Shown: piece after piece, positions 56,127 through 64,000 of the stretch
Position numbering within the stretch: position 1 is the stretch's first letter
Layout of the letters: every line of letters begins with the position of its first letter
NCBI GenBank assembly: GCA_949710005.1
Contig: OX453279.1
Coordinates: 18,526,514-18,590,513, forward strand
Direction: 5' to 3'
Length of the DNA: 64,000 nt
Source: Ricordea florida
Taxonomy: Eukaryota; Cnidaria; Anthozoa; Corallimorpharia; Ricordeidae
Translations under genes and position numbers: made by a program
The notes under the pieces: model-generated
Told to the model about the DNA's origin: nothing
Databases searched by the model: none
The model's input: the letters and a program-made list of their open reading frames with translations, nothing else

Positions 56127-57443
56127 TTATTGGTAGAAAAAAAATTCCTTCGCGTTACCCGGTGCTTTGACGTTTGAAGTGGCCTCGATTTCACTTCTTA
56201 TGCTAGCATCATTTGTGAGCCACTTCCTTAGCTTGAATCCCCCTTCCAACATCCTTTCACCTGTCTTCCCGTACAGAGCGACAAATTCTTTTGACGATGG
56301 TCCACCTCCCACGAAATCATCAACATAGAACGAGTCAAGCAATTTCCTCACAAATTCAGAGTCATCAACCGCAAACTTTGAAATGTGATGCCTTAACATC
56401 GCATTCAACAGAAATGGAGAGGCGTTTAAACCAAAAAGTACCCGACAAAACCTGTACACTACAATTTCCAAAAGATCTGGAGGTTCTCATAACCACAGAA
56501 AGCGAAGGCAATCTCGATCTTCTTTATCCATTCCGACGTTAAGAATAGCTTTCTCTATGTCTCCCACGAAAACAATTCTATTCTCTCGGAACCGCAGCAA
56601 GATGTCATACAACAAGGGATTTAGGGAGGGACCCACATGCAAACAATCATTCAAAGAAGTACCGGACTTGGTGCCCTTTGACGAAGTATCATACACGACT
56701 CTTACATTCCTGGTAGTTGCTTCTCTTTGTACAACGGCTTGATGTGGTAAATAGTGCACGTTATCAGCATTCTCCAATTCAACCACCTTCTCTATTACCC
56801 CTGATTCAAGCTGGTCCTTGATAATTGACGAATATTCTCTCACAACACCTGGTTCCCTTTGTAATCTAGAGACCTGACCCTTTAAATGACATAAACTTGT
56901 GGCATAATTACTAGGAAGATCCGGGCGACCTTCCTTCCTAGGCAACTTTACTGAATAACGGGTGCCGTCAAAAGTGATGCTATCTTTAAGTTCTTCGCAT
57001 ATTTCATCTCCCGATCCTGTTTCTCTTATACCTAATGTTTCTAAGTCCCACAACTTATGGACTTCCCTGTCGATATTGGTCTTGTCATCGATAGTGCTCT
57101 CTACAAAATTCACTTGAACTGAGTGAAGGCAACCCGTTTGGGTTTTCATAGGGCCTGAGAGAACCCAACCTAGCTCTGTTTCCACAGCAACCAGCTCATC
57201 GGGTGCCCGCCTGATAGTACACTGCCCCAAAAAATTCCAAAGATAGTCTGCGCCCACTAAAATGTCAATTTCTAACTCTTGCTCTCCCTTACACACATCC
57301 GAGAACCACAGGTCTTTGAGGTGGGGATAGTTTTTTCTGGCTAGCTCCATATGGCTATTCTGAATTTTAGATATTTGGGGTACCACGTACGCCTCTAACT
57401 TAATGACATTTCCCTCCTCTATGGGGCTTACCTTAATCTCCAC
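56127..57443 (-). pseudogene. BEL/Pao pol: protease end and reverse transcriptase, truncated
   Basis: Open from 57443 (EIKVSPIEEGNVIKLEAYVV) through ILVGADYLWNF and ELGWVLSGPM, VRVVYDTSSKGTKSGTSLND and FVGDIEKAIL (first catalytic Asp of the RT), then one in-frame stop (56487-56485) and a continuation in the same frame: YRFCRVLFGLNASPFLLNAM and LLDSFYVDDFVGG (YVDD active site). Homology ends at about 56135. RNase H and integrase are missing. Confidence 0.8.
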
Positions 57444-58573
57444 AACAAGCAGGTGTCCTTAGAACACTGGCCAAAGGTGCTAATCCCAAGCCAATCCTGT
57501 CTAATGACAGGAAGCTGCGAGCCCTGAACGGCAATAGACGTAATAAATGAGTGATGACTACCAGCATCAAATAACACCCTGACCATTCTAGGCTTGCCCT
57601 CCCCCCTGATAACAGCACGCGCTGTTTGCAACGCGATTTGCCTGCCAGTTCCCACGTGCAAGCTACTGGGGCTAGTTGAAATTCGATTAGTCTCTGACAA
57701 AACCTGAAACTCATTGGATGCTAGTTGTGAAAGTTGCCCGTCACACAACGAAAAGTGATGGCCCTGCCCGCATTTGTTACATAACACAATAGACCTACAT
57801 TCTCGTGACCTGTGGCCCTTTTTTAGACACTTAAAACATTCAGCAAACTTAACTACAATTTTCTTTCGTTGCTTAGTGTCTTTGACAGTTGTGCAGTTCT
57901 CATGGGCATGCTTGCCCAAGCAATAGGCGCCTTTTCCATTATCTTGCCTCGTCACGAGAGCGTGCCCTGTTCCATGCTTTGCCCGATCATGCGTAAGCAT
58001 GATCTTCTCTCAATTCTAATTCCTTCAGGAAGGCCACTAGCAATTCCTCCATCGTCCAAAAATTTGGTGCCCCTCGTGATGGTTAGACGAAAGTTGACAG
58101 GAAGTTTTTGCATAATAACAGGATGATAACAGCCGAGAACGAATTGTCGTCTAGTCCAAGCGCCCTTAGACCTCTGTAATGCGCTTTGCATTCATCATAC
58201 AACTTCAGCCGGGGAGTATCTCTGTCGCTGAACACTGGTACTAGATGGAGCAAGTCATTCACGTGCACTGGCTGAGTTGCGGTCCCCTTACCGTAACATT
58301 TCTTTAACACTTGAACCGCCTACTTGTAATTTGCAGTTGTTAACGCAAACCCTACGATTCTGGCAGGTTCCAACAACAGGCTTCTTAGGTAAGAGAACTT
58401 GTCCACATCTGACAAGCTTCCATTAGAATCGACTGAGCTTTGGAAGGAGTCCCAAAATTCCTGCCATGTATTTTACCGCAAAATCTTTTTATCTCCAGCT
58501 TCGGGAGTCGAGTCTTGACATTGCCGTGTTGTGGGTGAATAGGTGGCGGGTCACTTGACTCTGATGTCGCCAC
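57428..58573 (-). pseudogene. BEL/Pao gag and protease, frameshifted
   Basis: Gag starts about 58573 with RLPKLEIKRFCGK and breaks into several frames. The piece at 58000-57428 has two Cys/His knuckles (CFKCLKKGHRSREC, CNKCGQGHHFSLC) and a retropepsin site (RVLFDAGSHHSFI). A frameshift near 57440 separates it from pol. Confidence 0.75.
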
Positions 58574-59519
58574 ATAATTGTTTTATTGGATTCGGAGGTG
58601 AAGCCTTACACAGCAATTCTTCCATTCTAAGAACGATTTGATTCAATTCCCCCTGCACGTTGTCGTCCTCCTAGATCTCCTTCCCAATGACACAGATTCA
58701 GCACTCTGATGAATATTGGTCCAATTCATAAATATACATTCGTGATCATTCCTTCATAAAACGCTAAAAGAACATTAAAATTTGGTTCGATACAACATAC
58801 ATTTTAATGCACTCACAATTTATTTTCAACCCTAGAGCCATAGCCAGGACTACCAAGATCTGATCAAATTTTGTCAGAATTCAATTGCACTATTATATAT
58901 CAACTATATCTGGTGTCAGTGCTCGTTGTCACTATAAGAAAGGCCAACTTAAGAAATAATAACAACCAAAGACGAATAGAAGCTGGAAAGTATAGAATTA
59001 GCCTTAAGGTAATTTATTAAACTGTAATTAAGTAATCCTGGAATTTCCTTCTGAGCGTGAAAGTGACAGCTGTTTGTTTTTACACAACCATTTTACATGA
59101 AGCGCTGTAATGGACGTGAAAGAGATGCACACAAACAAACAGCCAAAGGTTGCTTAGCCTCATAGATGTCTCTGACATCTCTGATCCGGTATAAATTTAT
59201 TTTCTCGTCCTCTGGCTAAATGACTGGTAGGCGGTCAAGGTCTTCAAAACACTAACGTCTCAAATGACTCCAATGACACAACTGAGTGGCCGTCAGAATG
59301 TTTTATTTATTCTTACCGTTCTTTATTAGATTTCTTGTAAATTGAAACAAGGGTTGGTGAGATCTATAACAATTTTCTGCAGCTCTTAGCATTTCTTAAT
59401 CAAGATACGATAGTTTGGATTGGCCAAGCTCTTTTGATTTAAAGGAAGACCTTGACCGGTCATGACTGGCTGTTGGTAATTATTTAACGCAGCAACTTAG
59501 TCAACTTAAGACACTCAAG
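58574..59519. other. 5' flank of the BEL/Pao element, LTR not delimited
   Basis: A 5' LTR of the minus-strand element should lie here, but without the other LTR its limits cannot be drawn. GCTGTTTGTTT (about 59070) is inverted at about 59133 (AAACAAACAGC). No ORF. Confidence 0.35.
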
Positions 59520-60390
59520 TTAAATATCTTCTGCTACACTCAACAAGAAATTTTCCACTTGTAATAATATTAAATACTTATGTATCAGTTCATGCTTGTC
59601 TTGGAGAGGTGGCAAACACGTAATGAATTGTTCATTCATATCAATTGCGAAGACTCGTCCGTGTGGAAAGTCAGGCTCAGGCATCAATCGCTTACACTGA
59701 AGCTTCAATTTGACATCACGTATTCCAAGTTCTTTTGCTCGTTCAATTACTCCGCATCCGCTTAAAACGTCAAGAAATGACTTAAGATCATTTTCGATTT
59801 TGGTCAAAAATGACCATTTCATTGCTGGCTTTTCGTCTGCTTTGTAAATACAAGAGTACAAATATTGTTTAGCAATTAGTAATACATGATTGACAAATAA
59901 CTCGTCTTCACAATTTGGCATTCCAAGCATAATTTCTTTGTTGTTGAGGTTATTTATATTTACCTTTAAAGAGCGAAGCCACTTAATAACTTCTGCCCAG
60001 AATTCCTTGGTATAATTGCAATTGATTAAAATATGTTCGAGGGACTCGTTCTCCTTTCCGCAGAAAGAACAAACTGGAGAAGACGCAACACCAATTTTAT
60101 ACAAAAAGACATTTGTCACTAGGTATTTGTTTAACAGTTTGAATTGAAATTCACGCATCTTTGTGTCCGAGGTGACACGATGAGGCAAGCTATAGATTTC
60201 TGGCCAATCAAGAGTATCATTTATAAAGGAGCTCCTATATTTCTATTGAGCGGAAGGAACGGTTATAACTCTGTTTCTGAGTTCTTTATAAATAGTTTTT
60301 GACACAGCTTTACTGATCGAGGTGTTTTGCCCGTTTTTGCCTAGGGTATAATTATTAGACTCAACACAACTTTTGTACTTCAGATGAAAT
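59520..60390 (-). pseudogene. L1-like LINE C-terminal fragment (zinc region)
   Basis: A frame with one in-frame TAG (about 60242) from NYTLGKNGQNTSISKA to DWPEIYSLPHRVTSDTKM, REFQFKLLNKYLVTN, then CSFCGKENESLEHILINC, the C-x2-C...H...C zinc motif at the end of L1-type ORF2, and FWAEVIKWL. After about 59870 the text no longer matches what I expect of the LINE. Same strand as the LINE piece at 62410-64000. Confidence 0.65.
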
Positions 60391-60660
60391 GAAAATGAAA
60401 GTGCCTTGTCAACTTAGATGATTTTTACCTTTCCTAGATGTCCCCTAGCCTAGTCTCTTGGTAATTGTACCAAAATCTATTTGCCATCAGTGATAACTTG
60501 AAATGATAATTGTAGTTTAGGAACTTTGTTCAGTTGATCTTATACTGACTTATAGCACAAAAAGCAACTTTGAAATGCTGAAAGGATTTGATGTAAAAAA
60601 CATGTCCTTTTAAACACAACTGCAGTGACCTTTTCTGGTTTTTATTTGTCTGACTTGTCC

Positions 60661-61793
60661 TTAGCCAACTCTAGAAAAACCTTTGTTAAGCTTTGTAAGG
60701 ATGTCAAATCCTTTTAGTTTGATTGCCATAAAATCATCTTCACTTCTGTATTTTGGACAACCTGAATTATGAGAAGTCCAAGTTTGAATGCATTCTTTGC
60801 AGCCTATTACTGAGTCACAACAAGTACTCACTACAACTGGTGGTTGTATTGTTTCTTTGCAAATAATGCACTTGAAGCAGTCTAAAATATCTTTAACGAT
60901 AGCATTCTGTACTGCTCGAATAATAAAAAAATTGGCATTCATTTTTTCTTCCACACATTTTGGTAGTTCCTGGTGGATCGCTTCTGCTACAGCCAAATTA
61001 ACTACCTCTTTGATGTCTTTCATAATTTGCAGGTTAATATCTACAAGACACAAATTAGAGAGGTATGAATTACCGTAGAAGTTCAATGACAAAGCATTCA
61101 TTTAAATGCATTCATTTTGACTAGGGAACTGCACTGAAAGTATTGATGAATTGATTTCAAAGTAACTGAAGCTTGTGAAATGGATGAATACAATAAATAT
61201 TTCTTTATGTCACACTTAATATTCTAAATTACATGTACATATACCAGGGGAAGCTTTTGGTGCAGAACCTTCCTCGTCCTCCTTAATGATAACCACATCA
61301 TCATTCCCTTCAACAGACTGAGAAGGAATAGCATATACTTTCCTAGCAGTTGACTTCCAAAATGACAGACCTGTTGAGTTTAAAAAAATTGTAAGTAATA
61401 GAGACTTAAGCAACATATTTTTAAACTCAATTTCTTAGTTTTTATGATTGTTGCAAGGAATAAAAAGTCCTCAAAGCATGAAGCTGCACTTTTTAATCTT
61501 TGTGTCTTTTTGAGAATTAAATACACTTTGCATTGTGTTACAAATTACCTCTTGTTCCCTCTGAGTCTTCCAGAGGAAGGGAATTGCCAGTGACAAGTTT
61601 TGCAGGGACATTCATTTGTTCTTGACACTTCTCAAGTATATAGGGAACATTGGCTGTCTCATCATTTATTAGTATGTATAACTGCCGTGTTGGGTTTTTT
61701 ATTTTCCCATTCTGCAAGGATGCCACAGTAACTTTAAGTGAATATCCGATTTTAGCTCTTTTTGCTTTGTGGGTCAGGTTAGGAGCAACAGAG
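60661..61793 (-). CDS. RING-finger gene, three phase-matched exons (5' incomplete)
   Basis: Exons 61793-61549 (after TTTGTTGCAG|, ending |GTAATT), 61370-61245 (CTCAACAG| and |GTATAT) and 61040-60661 (CTTGTAG| to stop) join in phase. The first encodes a possibly ubiquitin-like or beta-rich domain (YSLKVTVASLQNGK, LYILINDETANVPYI), the second GLSFWKSTARKVYAIP and an acidic run, the last a helix and a RING-like finger CIICKETIQPPVVVSTCCDS ... CKECIQTW ... CP. The final Cys of the ring is replaced by Tyr (CPKYRS). Likely an E3 ubiquitin ligase-like protein. The start exon was not found. It lies between two LINE fragments. Confidence 0.6.
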
Positions 61794-62409
61794 CTGCAAC
61801 AAAAAATAAAAACAAAAAAACATTCTCAGCAACTGAAAACATTCATTGTATTTCTTTACACAGTGTTTTGGAGGGGACCAGTTTAACCACAAAATGGTTG
61901 CTATGACTACTTCTAACCATTTTTATGAAAAAATGAAAAATGAATTTTGAAAGAGGGGTTGCTAAAGTCGTTTTCAATTTTCAGCAAAAAATGGAAAATG
62001 AAAATGAACTAAAATTTTCATTTTTAATTTTTCAAATTCTCAGAAAAATGAATTGGCACTCGGGTACACGCATTCAAGTACTAATCTATCTTCATTCATG
62101 ATGGAATCCCATATCCCATCCCTTTGTCCACAGCATTTATTCTCAATTTCCTGTGGCATCACCTTCTGACCCCACTCTTGCACCAAGGCAATGCTGATAC
62201 GGAAGGTGGGCCAGGTTCAGATCATGTGAGAAGCTGAAACCTCTGCACCTTCATCCGGGTCATCCTCCATTATTAGCAGAGTGTGATGTAATCCATACTA
62301 CCTCTCCCTCTCTGTAAACTCCTAATACACAATTTTCTTACCATTGGTTCGTCCAATGTTTGTATAAATTCCTAAAAGGATGACATACAATAATAAGATA
62401 TCCAGAGAA
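61794..62409. other. Low-complexity, gene-free stretch
   Basis: AAAATGAAAA-type low complexity at 61925-62055. The 5' exon of the RING gene might be here but no candidate stands out. Confidence 0.35.
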
Positions 62410-64000
62410 TTACCAAATAAGACACAAAAAAACTTTGCCGTAGTATCCAATAGATAACAATGGAAAACTAAAAAATGGCCATTCCAAAGTATCAAAAGCC
62501 TTACGAAAGTCTAGAGACAACAGAATTCCTGTGCTCTGATCTTTTTCGGTTTGTTCCAGAAGATCACTTATAAGCCTAATATTCTCTCCAATATACCTCT
62601 CTTTAATGAATCCCGTTTGATCAGAATGTATCAAACTTGGTAAGACAGGTTCAATTCTCTTCGCTATTGCTTTCGACGCTATTTTGTAGTCGACATTGAG
62701 AAGTGTAATCGGTCTCCAGTTTTTTAAAGTTACTAGTGATTCTTCTTCTTTTGGTATTAAGGTTATCACACCCCTGCGTTGAGAAATAGAAAGCTGTCCT
62801 GTTTCATGAGAAGCGTTGAGGCAATCGACAAGATCTTCCCCTAAAATGTCAAAAAACTTTTGGTAAAATTCAACTGTAAAGCCATCTTCTCCCAGTGATT
62901 TTCCATTGCTAAAGGAGTTTAGTATTTGTTTGCATTCGTCAAAACTTAGAGGACCCTCCAATCTGTCTCGTTCATCATTAGAAAGATGAGGAATTTCAAG
63001 GTTTTGACTAAATTGGTCAAAGTCAGACAGGGTTGCCGAAACTTTGGATCTTTACAGATCTTTATAATAGGATTCAATTTCTTGCAAGATCAACTTTTCC
63101 TCGGTTAAGAGTTCTCCATTGTCCAATTCAAGTTCCAAAATGGTCTTCTTGTTGTAGTTTCTCTTCTCAAGATTGAAAAAATATTTGGTTGGCCTTTCAC
63201 CTTTTTCAATCCAACGACATTTCGACCTAAACAACACTTCTTTCCCTTTACGTTCATACAGTGATTGAAGCTCCTTTTTAAGGTTATCATACAGTTTTAA
63301 GTCTTGGTCAATATTTTGAAGATCATCACTATTGCAAATTATGTCATCAAGATTGTCTAGCATTTCCTTGATTTCCAGTTCACGTTTGTTAAGCAATTTG
63401 CGTTTACCTTTAGTATAGGAGATAGTTATAGATCTGATTTCCATCTTTAGAAGTTCCCATAACATTTGTTTATCAACAACGGTTTTATATCTCTCGCGTA
63501 ACTGCGGATATATTCTTTTAATTTTTTCGACATATTTATTATCCTCTAGTAAGGTATTATTAAATTTCCAAAAGCCAGGGCCTCTGGAGGTTTCTTGAGG
63601 CAAATTAAGCGACAGGTAAATTAAGTTGTGGTCTGGAGCTATTGATGTCTGGATGTCTACTTTTGAGACATATTTTTTCAACTCCTTGGCCAAAAGAAAG
63701 AAGTCGATTCTTGATTTCAACTTTAAGGCCTTCGAAAAATAGGAGAATTTATTCACGTTAGGGTGTCGTTCTCTTTGTATGTCAACAAGGTCAAGCATGT
63801 CCATGTTAATTAAAATACAGTTTCTAAAATTCGTTGGTTTCCATGCTAATCCACCTTTTTTGTCTTTCTTTTTTAGGGTACAGTTCCAATCACCGCCTAT
63901 AATTAGCATCGTCACCTCTGATTGATCAATCAGACAATTATTAAGTTCTTGGATAAATAGCAATTGTTCACTTTGGTTATTAGGGGCATATACATTACAG
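62410..64000 (-). pseudogene. L1-like LINE ORF2, endonuclease and RT start (cut by window edge)
   Basis: Open from the window edge: NVYAPNNQ, IIGGDWNCTL (catalytic Asp kept), RIDFFLLA and APDHNLIYL of the endonuclease, then a single in-frame TAA (about 63051), then GKSLGEDGFTVEFYQKF, WRPITLLNVDYKI, GFIKERYIG and SLDFRKAFDTLEWPF. The RT match stops at about 62470, before the YADD box. Same orientation as the C-terminal fragment at 59520. Confidence 0.8.

Noticed and set aside
59070..59145. Small inverted repeat GCTGTTTGTTT as a MITE
   Set aside because: Arms are only about 11 bp and the flanks show no further pairing.
1..64000. CRISPR arrays, bacterial operons or rRNA genes
   Set aside because: No regularly spaced repeats, ribosome-binding sites or rRNA-like sequence were seen; introns and TE content show animal DNA.

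Overview
This is eukaryotic, AT-rich, intron-bearing animal DNA. It is most consistent with an anthozoan cnidarian (coral or sea anemone). That assignment is inference from the mix of repeat families and gene types I recognise, not from any species-specific marker. No bacterial operons, CRISPR arrays or ribosomal RNA genes are visible. The window is almost entirely a transposon graveyard, with a few host-type genes: a kinase with a charged partner ORF, a C2H2 zinc-finger gene, a Ulp1-type protease and a RING-finger gene.

Layout. 1-1.4 kb: 3' end of a BEL/Pao retrotransposon. 4-5.2 kb: decayed DDE transposase of a THAP-associated type. 5.7-13 kb: host-like genes (kinase and coiled-coil ORF on -, two-exon C2H2 gene on +, Ulp1 protease with upstream exons on -), sprinkled with hairpin MITEs and two hammerhead-ribozyme-like motifs. 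13.5-27.5 kb: one Ty3/gypsy element with matching 140-bp LTRs, filled with a THAP-DDE transposase remnant, two tandem ~550-bp repeats, a complete TIR-bounded DNA transposon and a SWIM-YqaJ pseudogene. 28.3-30.7 kb: hAT-like element with both ends visible. 31.4-37.3 kb: pogo/Tigger pieces, one of them inserted in a MULE. 38.1-40.1 kb: Helitron remnant. 40.2-44.5 kb: nearly intact CR1-like LINE. 47.6-49 kb: SINE next to a PIF/Harbinger transposase. 51-54.6 kb: L1-like LINE. 54.9-55.8 kb: Harbinger-type Myb/SANT remnant. 56.1-58.6 kb: second BEL/Pao. 59.5-64 kb: two pieces of L1-like LINE flanking a RING-finger gene.

The most interesting object is the DNA transposon at 16568-23233. Its ends are near-identical inverted repeats flanked by TTAA, and a sister repeat copy at 23.4-24.0 kb preserves the empty insertion site. 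It carries two convergent, apparently intact intron-containing genes. One is an 11-exon transposase of 588 codons whose exon phases all agree. The other is a 3-exon, 183-codon gene whose C-terminus resembles the cytoplasmic ballast domain of the P2X7 receptor. I infer a Kolobok-like (TTAA-target) element with a captured passenger gene.

Assignments rest on motifs read by eye. Splice models were built from GT/AG signals and phase agreement, without homology search.
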